Made by a program: the position numbers and the translations under genes. Below the pieces are notes generated by a model. The model did no database searches and was not told the DNA's origin. It was given only the letters and a program-made list of their open reading frames with translations. Below are positions 55,634 to 64,000 of a stretch of 64,000 nt of DNA, in pieces. This stretch comes from Ulva prolifera. Lineage: Eukaryota; Chlorophyta; Ulvophyceae; Ulvales; Ulvaceae. Each line of letters begins with the position of its first letter. Positions within the stretch are counted from its first letter, which is position 1. The stretch covers positions 7,053,836 through 7,117,835 of the forward strand of contig CM041198.1 in assembly GCA_023078555.1 (NCBI GenBank), read 5' to 3'.

Positions 55634-55702
55634 TAGTGTTCCGTCGCTTTGCAGCATTTCCGGGGCTGCCATCCAGAAATTAGACCTGCATATTCGGAAT
55701 CA
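55634..55702. mobile_element. hAT-type MITE, truncated copy
   Basis: The left end TAGTGTTCCGTCGCTTTGCA and the core TTAGACCTGCATATTCGGAA are present; the right half is missing. Confidence 0.7.
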
Positions 55703-56536
55703 CGCATTGTGCCTTCAAGTCTGCAGGACGCCTGAGTGCCGGCCTGAGCGCCGACCTCTCCAGGGTTTCATATGTGCACAGGTCTGTGCATTTCGCACTG
55801 CGACTACTCACAGATGAGCCCAGCCCAGCTGGCTCATCTGTTTGACGGTTGGCCGGGCACTTCAGGCATCCTCGTGTGCAGTTCGGCCACGAGGCCGGGC
55901 CGCTCAGTTGTACGCTGACACGTTGACAACGCCGCACGGAGGCGTCTCTAAAGAGCCAGGCTTTAACAAAGTTGCTGCGTGTGCCATCAATTGCGCAAGC
56001 TTCTAACACAGTTGCTGCGTGTGCCATCAAGCCTCTCAATGCGACACGGCAGCGCCACACTGCCCGCAGCCTCCACTGCTCTGCTGGCGCCGTTGTCTAG
56101 ATCCACACGCTGTCAGGGCGAGTGCTGCCTATTGCCGCCGTCCTTGCTGTGCCATCAGGCCTTACGAAGCAATACTATCGCCTGCGCCATGCCCTCGCCG
56201 CGCGTGTGGCACGAAACCGTTTTGCATGTGTACATCGTATGTGTTACGAGGGCAGCATTGGAGAGGCGGACTGACCGACAGGGTACGCAAATGGCATCGT
56301 ATGTGTGGTTGTGTGTATGCATGAGCAGGCAGCCATCCTCCGTGGCTGTGTGGAATGCGCCACTGCCGCTGTCTACGAAATGGAGCGCTGCAAAGGTGCG
56401 GTTGGAGCGAAGCCTGCTGTGCATGCCGCAGAGGCACGACTGGGGCACGCCCCTGGGGCTGCTCTGGCACCTGCTCGCTGACTGACATTCCAGCTGTTCT
56501 ATGTAGTGAGGTCTAGTGACCTAACAGCGCGAAACC

Positions 56537-58801
56537 ATGGGAACAGCTCCACCGCTCGGGCGCGCCAGAGTGCCGGCCCTGGGCGGCCGCAGATTCGCGA
56601 TCGAGTCTGAGCGTCAGGAACGGTCGCGGATCATCGTCGATCGTGGCGTGTATCACAGATCGCTGGGGGTTCGAGGAGAAGTAGGCGGTGGGGGAGGACT
56701 TCAGGGCACTCTGCTGCAGAGCCGTCAGAAGGATCTGCAGAGCTCTACTGATATTGCGCATGCATGTGTGCAGGTGTCCGCAGAGGGCACGGGGCGGGCG
56801 CGGGTGGGAGGTTCGCTGAAGACGCGGGAGCAGTGGGCGCAGGACGGCGTGTTTGTGCCGGATGTGGCCAGGCTGAATCAACTGCTGCAGCAGTTCAGGC
56901 AGGCGGTGGCCGCGGCAGTGGCTCCGGCTTCGGGAGAGCAGCAGAGTACGCGCGAAACTGAGTCGAGGGACGAGGTGCGGCTCCCCGCAGCGCCGGCCCG
57001 GACGCTCCCGCGCATGTGCATGTGGGGTGCGCGCGGTGCACAGCCAGAGCTGCGATGTTCCGTGATCTGTTGGGTGCATCACTGCCTTGGGTGCATACGC
57101 GGAGATGTGGGGAATCACATGCCAGCACTCTGGGGCAATGTTGCCTTTTTTGCGGGTGCTGCGTGATCCATTCATCGTCTGTGGAGTACAGCGGCAGATG
57201 CGGCCCCTGTGGCGGCCGAGGCACACATTCTGGTGCTCCACAGGCCGTATTGCCGCAGCAGGATCTGCACGTCCCCGACTCGTCCCAACAGATACTACTG
57301 GGCAGGAGGGGGTGGCCTGTTCCATGTGGGCAGACTGCGCGCGACAGTCGCATTCATAGGAAAATGTCAATCGGCAATCGCACCGCACACACACGTGCGC
57401 GCGCGGTGTACCATAATATGACACGTTGTGCCGCGTGGAGCCGCGGCGGCCTTCAGACGCAGCCGGTGCAGCAGTGTTAAATCGCTTTGCAGCATTTTCA
57501 GGGCTGCCACCCAAAAAGTAGACCTGGATATTCGGAATTGTTCTATGTGATCGGGCCCGATGACCCGACACTGCGGTGCAGGTGCAGCCCTGCGGCGGCA
57601 GCCCAGCGCCGCAGCACGGGCCCCTGCAGCAAGCAAACGCGCAGCCCCATAGCTCAAACGTCAGCGTAGTGCGCAAGCCGCAAGCTCCAGAGCCGCGCGC
57701 AGAACGGCCACAGGGGCGCGGCTCCTCCCCGTCGCAGCCCCCGGCCTCAGGTTCGGGGGCGCCGCCGCCCCCTGCCGAAGAGGGCATCCCAGCAGGCGAG
57801 AACTTGGACCCTAATCCAAAGCGCAAACAGCCAGCGCGCCGGCGGAAGGTGTGCACACGCTACACTCTGCCGACATGTGTGTCCAGCCTGCTTGCGCTTT
57901 GGGCAGCGAGTGCTGCCCCAGTGGACACGTCTGTGCACGCGTGCATGCTGCACCCAGCGCGGCCACGGCCACAGACTGTGACAGTATGTGGCTTGGGCGC
58001 CTTGAACAGCCCTGCGGTACGGAGTGGTCAGTGTCCATTTGGACACCGCTTTGCATATGTGTGTCTGCACGGCTTTCTTTGGTCGTGTGATCATGCATAC
58101 GTACATACAATCAGCGTGAAGCTGGATGCCTGCGTTTTCTCTGCTTGTGAAAACGCTTTTGTAGTTTCTCATGTGCAGCGCATTTGCCCGTAGTGGGCAT
58201 GCACGGAACTGGTGATTAAGTGTGTGGATTTGCGACAGTCCTTCGAGAAACGGCTCGATGCCCGGCCTCTCTTCTTTGTAACTACAATCAGCGCACACCT
58301 CTGGGCAGAGGCTGGGAAGGGGCCCTCGGGGTGGGCTGCATACACGCACACGCCGCGCCCGCTCGTGAGCGCCGTTGGCAGAGGCCTTTGGCCGAGTCGG
58401 GGCCACCGCCGGTGCGGATATACAGTGACGTCTCACCTGTCCATCCAGACACCCTCAACCAGTGTTGGGTCTTCGGGCCCGATCATATGTAACAATTCCG
58501 AATATCCAGGTCTATTTCCTCAGTGGCAGCCCTGGAAATGCTACAAAGCGACCCAACACTGCCCTTAACACTGACGTGTAGACCTGAGTTCGGTGACAAC
58601 CGGATGCTCTGGGTGCATGCGGCGGCAACACTGCTCTTCATTGCACACTCAAATATTGACCTGAACACCTTGGTGGTGATGTATGACCCTGCGCACATGC
58701 CTGCATGTTCTGAAAGCTGAAGCTGTCGTGGGTGGATGCAGGAGGGCGGCGCGGGCAAGGCGGCCCCGGCGTCGCGGGTGCTGAGGCCGCGGCGGCGGGC
58801 C
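56537..58801 (+). CDS. Uncharacterised multi-exon gene, basic low-complexity protein (unit 1)
   Basis: Proposed exons: 56537-56682 (MGTAPPLGRARVPALGGR start, donor GAA/GTAGGC), 56772-56945 (after GTGTGCAG; SLKTREQWAQDGVFVPDVAR and LNQLLQQFRQAVAAAV, a short amphipathic helix), 57575-57850 (Gln/Pro/Ser-rich, with PQGRGSSPSQPPASGSG and a KRKQPARRRK cluster at the GTGTGC donor) and 58736-58801 (KAAPASRVLRPRRRAAG, donor GTGAGC). The basic clusters look like nuclear localisation or nucleic-acid-binding stretches. Exons 3 and 4 have in-frame counterparts at 61424, 62514 and 63523, which supports coding. A MITE insertion lies immediately before exon 3. No enzyme domain is recognised and joins are not all phase-checked. 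Confidence 0.35.
57472..57573. mobile_element. hAT-type MITE copy 4 (102 bp)
   Basis: Ends CAGTGTTAAATCG and CGATGACCCGACACTG, flanked by the perfect 8-bp duplication CGGTGCAG (57464-57471 and 57574-57581). The duplication itself ends in CAG directly before an exon of the surrounding gene. Confidence 0.92.
58251..58285. repeat. 35-bp dispersed word, copy 2
   Basis: CGGCTCGATGCCCGGCCTCT followed by CTTCTTTGTAACTAC; see 46571. Confidence 0.7.
58460..58561. mobile_element. hAT-type MITE copy 5 (102 bp)
   Basis: Ends CAGTGTTGGGTC and GCGACCCAACACTG; flanks CCCTCAAC and CCCTTAAC match at 7 of 8. Same orientation as copy 3. Confidence 0.9.
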
Positions 58802-59946
58802 GCGGGGTGAGCGCCGCACGGCGCCTCCCGAGACACCGCCCCGTGGCGTTCACCCTAGTTGTCCCGGTGATCAGCTTCTCTGCGCAAGGCAGTAACGCGT
58901 TTGAGGATGCAGCACCGGTGATGGGGACATTGTGTGGGCCCTGCGTTTGTACAGGGCCTTGTGAATGCACGCTGCCGTGTGCACGCCCGGATGTTCTCCC
59001 GGAGACGTGCAGTGCACGTGGGTGCCTGCATTGAGTGTTTTGGGAGCGTGGGCCACACGCTCACGGGCAGGTGGGTGTTGCGGTCCATCTGCAGCGCGCC
59101 TCGTGCACCTGGAGGCGAGGCAGCCATTGTGTGGGAGGGACAACTCGAAGTGGTCGCCGTCGTGACTATGCGGAAGGGTGTTTTCCTTGGAGCTTGTGCT
59201 GAGCCGTGCGCCAGCGTGCTCCTCTTTTCGCTCATGCCTGGTTGAATTGTGATCATCGTGTTTCTGCGAATTGTGAATCCTGCGCCAATCCCGCCAGAAA
59301 GCGCATAGAGGCTTGGTGAGAGTGGAGCATCTCATCAGCTGTGTTGTAACTCAGAGCTGTATGTGTACACAGAAACGGGCCCCCGATGCTCACTGTATCC
59401 GGAGTATATCACACAGGCAGGATGATTGCTGTGCCGACTGTTGTGGTGCGTTCCGCGGTGCTGAACAAGCTGAGCACAGGGAGCACATGCAATTGCTCAC
59501 ATCGTATGTGTGTTCCCGCTGCAGAACAAGGTCGACCGGGACATGCGCAGCTGTCGCAGCCTCAGGTGCAGGCGGTGGGGCTGAATCGGTTTCAACATTG
59601 TGTTCTATGGGTTGCTAACGGAGGTTGCTCATGTACGGGTCTGTTCATGTACTCTCCGTGCTCATGTACGGGCCAGGACATATCCCTACAGCTGCCACGC
59701 TGCGATGCCATATCTGCCATATGCCACCGCGCCAATGACAAGCCCTGTCCGGTGTTCAGAAGCCGCTGTGACTTGGATTGTGGTGCGGCTTCGAGGCAGA
59801 AGGGTGTATGCGTGTGCGTGCGTGTGAGCATGCATAGGGCATCATGGCTGCACATCAAGGGATGCACGATTCAAATACAGTGGCCTAGAATTTGAAAGCA
59901 GTCGTGTCTGCCGGCATGCATCGTCAATAATATTGACACACTGCCG
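58802..59946. other. Spacer within the unit 1 / unit 2 gene family
   Basis: May contain further exons: near 59524-59590 a CTGCAG acceptor is followed by HAQLSQPQVQAVGLNRF and CVLWVANGG in frame. Not assigned with confidence. Confidence 0.25.
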
Positions 59947-61693
59947 ATGTACCGATCCTTGGCAGACATGTGGGACGCACCTCCCGACTTGGGAACCGGT
60001 ACGGAGGCAAGTGAGAACACCGCTACCGGTGGACATGTGACCCTGTTTTGGGGTGACGAGGGTCATCAAATGACCTTCAAGATAGGAAAGGATTATACGT
60101 GTGAGGTTGAACAGTTGATGTTCGAGGCGGCATGCGAACTGGGGCACGCATCGCCTGACGACGACGTCGACATCGAGGCCTTGGGGAAGAAATGGGCCTA
60201 CGTTCAGGTGGGCAACGATTACAGGTTGAGGAAACTCAAGGGACTATTTCAGGAGATATTGGTGGTAGTCGTGACAGGTGAGGACAGGTCAATGGTGCAA
60301 GACGGCAATATCCGAGTAGTGAAAGAGCGGCCTTCACCGAAGAAGACCCACAAGCAGGCGAAAACCACACAGAGTGTATGCATTCATTGCCCCTGCTTTC
60401 TCCTGGACTACAATCTGCAGTTAGTCTGCAGCAAGATCGGCGTCAGCCGTTGCAGCCTCGATTCAATGTACACGCGCTGAATGGCAAGTCCAGGCGGGCT
60501 CCATCGACAGGCGAAACAAACAGCTATGCCACTACGTACTTGCGCTAACGCTACATGATATGGTGGACATGTGCAGCAGGAGATGCGATACCTCAGTCGC
60601 CGGGCTCCGATCGGAGCATCGATGGCGTCGGACGTCAGGACCATCGCCGGCGCCATCACCAGAGTGGACAACCTTGTCGAAGCAAAATCAGCTCCCATCA
60701 ACAATATCCATATAATGTGTGTGGCACAGAAGCCCCGCCTGGCGACTGGCGAGCTCGGGGGCAACACTGCCACCGATAAGCAACCGGTACCGGTAAGCAT
60801 CCACAGTCTATGCTGTGCAGGTCGTAACAACCGCAGTGTGTGCGTCGCAAATACCCATGTGCGATCACACCGTGCTGCTGTACGATAGCTTTGAAGTGTC
60901 TGGGGTCCAGGCGGGGGGGAAGGGGGATGGCTGGGGTCGGGGCGGGGGACGGCGAAGTCTCGAAATCAGGCGTGTGTATATTGGGGTGCAGCATGTTGCA
61001 GCGCCGAGATGCAATTTTATATTTGTCTGCCGCTACCATGCGTACTCGCGCAACGTCCTGCCAGTGCTCTGCGGTGATGCCGAGGCCTCCTAGGCCTTGG
61101 CGGGCCTTGGCGGGGGCCTTGGCGGGGGCTGTATGCTGCAGTGCGTGCACTAATACACGCCGCCTCGGCGGTGGCCGAGGCATGCATTCCGGCGAGGTAA
61201 AATTCATATCGCCCCAGCAGGATATTTTTCAGTAGTCCTGACTAGCCCACGCCATCGGAGTGGTTGAAATTATTTCAAAAACTGAAGACATTTAGTGGGA
61301 TGAGGCCATGCGCCGCGGCGACATCTGTGTCGCTCACGGCGCACACGTATACAGCGTACCATGGTATGGCACGACGTGCCGCATGGAATCGCATGGAATC
61401 AGCTCTCAGCCGTGGCGGGTGCAGGAGCGCGCGCACCTCCGCGGCAGCCTGGGGCCCAGGCACGGGCCCCCGAAGCTGACGCGGGCGCGGGCCCGGAGGT
61501 CAAACGGCGGCGCAGCCGCGGAGGTGCACGCGGAGGTGCCGCAGGGCCGCGGCTCGTCGCTGCACCCCACGGACTCGGGGTCGGCCTGCTGCTGCGGGTC
61601 GAGCGCGCCGCCGGTGGCCGCGGGGAGGGGCTCCACGACAGCCGGGCAACCTGGCACAGCTCAGATGCGCAAGCGGCCAGGACGCCGGGATGT
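59947..61693 (+). CDS. Uncharacterised multi-exon gene (unit 2)
   Basis: The ATG at 59947 opens a good coding frame: MYRSLADMWDAPPDLG, GGHVTLFWGDEGHQMTFKIG, EVEQLMFEAACELGHA, ALGKKWAYVQVGNDYRLRKL, then a basic PSPKKTHKQAK, with possible donor near 60372. A second likely exon (about 60576-60795) follows TGTGCAG: EMRYLSRRAPIGASMASDVR and TIAGAITRVDNLVEAKSAP. A third (61424-61693, after GGTGCAG) reads SLGPRHGPPKLTRARARRSN, PQGRGSSLHPTDSGS and MRKRPGRRD before GTGGTGC. It matches unit 1 exon 3 and unit 3. The N-terminal exon suggests a small globular domain; I do not recognise it. Exon joins are tentative. Confidence 0.4.
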
Positions 61694-62513
61694 GGTGCGC
61701 ACTCTGGGCGTTCCACCGACATGCATGCCGTGCCTTTGCCGCGGCCGCGCTTCCAGCAGGTGACCCAGGTGCTTCGGCGGATGCGGATCCGTACACAGGG
61801 GGGTCATGCGCCCTGCACCCGACAATGCCTCTGCACTTGGCTTTGACGACTTGTTAGGACCCTGGTCACCGACGGTCGCAGAGTCGTCGATGTGCCTATG
61901 AACACAATCACATGTACGTGTTTGTGCATAATGATGATTCATTAGTTGGTGCATACATACATTCAGAACAGTATTCCTGGCATTCAGTGTGTATTCCTGG
62001 CGACGGCTCGCTGCCCGGCCTCTGTCCTTTGTAACTACATTCAGAACAGACTCTACGGATGCCGAGTGATGCTGGTGAACATGCACGCATACCTTCAGCG
62101 CGTCCACGATCGAGGTGCCGAGCGGGCCCCACCGTGGTGGTCGGCACACACACCCCCAAGCCACACACCCTACTGCCGCCGTGTGAGCGCCGTGGCTGCA
62201 GGTGTGTGGTGAATTTGGGGCTGCCAGAGACGAGGCCGCTCGTGTCGACACACTTCTGCGAGGTTTCACACAGCCGTTCGTGGCCTAATCGTCCGCAGAT
62301 GGCACCGACGAAGCTGTACGCATACAGACCAGGACAGCCACCTCGAATCCGCCCAAACTCAGGGCCCAGCCGGGTGTCCTATGTGTTCTATGCCAAGCGC
62401 GGCAGTGACTTCGATGTTGGTCAGCGCCCGCGCACGCGGTATGGTAACATGACCTGGCTGCGTATGCCGCATGGAACCGCCTCGGCCTCCAGGTGCGGCC
62501 GGTGCAGGCACGG
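61694..62513. other. Spacer between units 2 and 3
   Basis: Holds the third copy of the 35-bp dispersed word (62004-62038) and sequence that aligns patchily with 62840-63250, showing that the spacer is also duplicated (for example around CTGCAGGTGTGTG and CACACACCCCC). Confidence 0.4.
62004..62038. repeat. 35-bp dispersed word, copy 3
   Basis: CGGCTCGCTGCCCGGCCTCT followed by GTCCTTTGTAACTAC; see 46571 and 58251. Confidence 0.7.
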
Positions 62514-62768
62514 ACGTACGGTAGCCTGGGGCCCCGGCACGTGACCCCGAAGATGACGCGGGCGCGCGCCCAAACGCTGAACGGCGGCTCTGCCTTGGAG
62601 CTACACGCACACGAGGTGCGGAGGCGTTGCGCCTCGCCGCAGGCCGCGGCATCACAGACGAGTCGCCGAGGGTCCAGTCCGCCGCAAATGGCCGCCAGGC
62701 GGGCCTTGACAGCAGGCGAGCAACGTGGCAAAGCTCAGACGCGCACGCGACCAGCATGCCGGCACATG
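62514..62768 (+). pseudogene. Exon copy of the uncharacterised family (unit 3)
   Basis: After GGTGCAG the frame reads SLGPRHVTPKMTRARAQ, NGGSALELHAHEVRRRC and GEQRGKAQTRTRPACRHM before GTGCGTCC, aligning in frame with 61424-61693. Several motif positions are lost, including the PQGRGSS core, and no partner exons are evident, so it is called a decayed duplicate. An intact but diverged gene is not excluded. Confidence 0.4.
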
Positions 62769-63522
62769 GTGCGTCCCCAGGGCGTTCAGCCGCCATGCAT
62801 GCCCGGCGTGGCTTGCGGCCGCGCTTCCAGCAGGTTTCTGTGTCCCGGTGGATGCGGCGATGTACCCACGGGTGCGTGCGGCCTACACCCCACGATGGCA
62901 AAGCGGTTGGCGTAGACATCGTGTCGGGAGCCGGGTCGCAGAGTCGTCAAAGCGCGTGTGAACACAGTCATGTCTATGTTTCTGTGCATGATGATGACCA
63001 TTCCGCTCATGCGTATACACATACATATGGAACCGACTTCATCAACGCTGAGGGGTTCTGGTAACCATGCACACATGTATTCAGCGCAGAAGCAAGGTGC
63101 CGAGCGGGCGCTCTGCTGGTTGACACACACCCCCCGCGACACCCTACTGCTCCGGTCGGAGCACTGTGGCTGCAGGGGTGTGGGGCTGCCACAGACGAGG
63201 CCCCTGGTGTTACCTCACTTCTTCACAAGCATCTCACACACGCTGCGGGCTGAGCTCAGTGTCCACCCGGTGCAAGCGGTGCCCGTAGCAGCGAGGCCTG
63301 CAAACATGTGGTAGGCATGCGATCGGAGACGGGAACGCCGTATGCATGAAGTCCGGGGGGGGCAGCACGGTTCCACTGAGGGAATGTGCAGCATATCGCT
63401 GCGAAAAGATGCGTGTCCTGCATCCGCTGCACAGGTCTTGAAGAAGGGCGCTGTTGACAAGCGTGGGGTCCTTGAAGGGGTCTTCGGTACAGCGACCTCC
63501 ATCCGGTGAGAAGTCGTGGGTG

Positions 63523-63592
63523 GCTGCAGGAGGTCGGCGAGAGTGAGGCGCCGCTGCCGCGGGTGCTGAGGTCGCGACGGAGAGCCGCAGGC
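63523..63592 (+). pseudogene. Copy of unit 1 last visible exon, donor lost
   Basis: After GGCTGCAG it reads ESEAPLPRVLRSRRRAAG, matching KAAPASRVLRPRRRAAG at 58736-58801. The following donor is CTGAGT instead of GTGAGC, so splicing would be impaired. Confidence 0.45.
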
Positions 63593-64000
63593 TGAGTGCC
63601 GGATGAATGAAAGGGTGACTCCGGAGGCACCGTGCTTCGTGGCACAATGAATCTAAATTGTCCTTGCTTTGCAATGGCAATGGTCGTCAGCCCGGTGCAG
63701 CAGCCTCGTCGTTCAGGCCCGAGCATGCGTGTGACGCTGCAGCACCGGCCCTCGGGCACGCGTTGGGGCATGCATGATGGGAGCATTGCTACAGGGCTTT
63801 GCCAAAAGGAGCACACATGGCGGTGGAGAAGGGAAGGTGCTGTGGTGTTACACATGGCCATGTACGATATGGCTGGTTGTTCAAAAATCGGTCTTTGGCA
63901 TGCTGCTGTTGAGCATGTGCATGTTGATTCTTCAGAGTGTCTTCCTCGGAGGTGGGTAAGTGTTACTTCTAGAACTGGAAGGTGGCTGTTACAACACGAG

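Noticed and set aside
56513-57856. 447-codon minus-strand ORF
   Set aside because: It runs through the hAT MITE at 57472 and opposite plus-strand exons with better support; composition is a Pro/Ala/Arg shadow of GC-rich DNA.

Overview
The window reads as nuclear DNA of a photosynthetic eukaryote, most likely a unicellular green alga; that assignment is an inference. Coding information is split by short spliceosomal introns (mostly GT-AG, a few apparent GC-AG). GC is moderately high. Gene families are tandemly duplicated. Proteins look plant or algal: a LURP-one-like protein, TspO/MBR membrane proteins and NTF2-like proteins with transit-peptide-like first exons. The rest is transposon-rich, gene-poor DNA. 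No bacterial operons, rRNA, credible tRNA genes or CRISPR arrays were seen.

Layout. 1-6.5 kb: a minus-strand LURP-one-like gene (1088-2248), then largely featureless DNA with a hAT-type MITE. 6.5-13.7 kb: two diverged copies of a roughly 3 kb segment, each with a three-exon minus-strand TspO gene; a third TspO gene lies at 24.4-25.6 kb. 14.0-14.15 kb: a 145-bp foldback. 14744-24171: a Mutator-like (MULE) element with about 110-bp terminal inverted repeats and a 9-bp target duplication, encoding a plus-strand transposase gene with introns. Inside that gene, exactly at a 3' splice site, sits a 6.3-kb tandem array of Ty1/copia LTR retrotransposons (15626-21911) with a 5-bp target duplication. 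The longer copia ORF keeps gag, protease, RT and RNase H but has no integrase.

27.4-34 kb: a tRNA-like SINE, then a minus-strand gene for an alanine-rich, cysteine-containing protein whose introns carry poly-G/C runs of more than 30 nt. 38.2-52.9 kb: a tandem cluster of four minus-strand NTF2/SnoaL-like genes (three apparently intact, one decayed) with conserved exon phases and variable transit-peptide-like first exons, interleaved with a second SINE, MITEs and a satellite built from MITE ends. 53.8-64 kb: two unassigned plus-strand ORFs and a tandem family of uncharacterised, basic, low-complexity genes or exons.

The genes do not form an obvious pathway. TspO and the NTF2-like proteins would act in organelles, while the MULE, copia, hAT MITE and SINE layers record successive invasions. 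The most distinctive observations are the copia insertion whose target duplication copies a splice acceptor, the integrase-less copia ORF, the 102-bp hAT MITE family with 8-bp target duplications, the satellite derived from its ends, and the tandem repeat that multiplies a splice acceptor in an NTF2-like gene.
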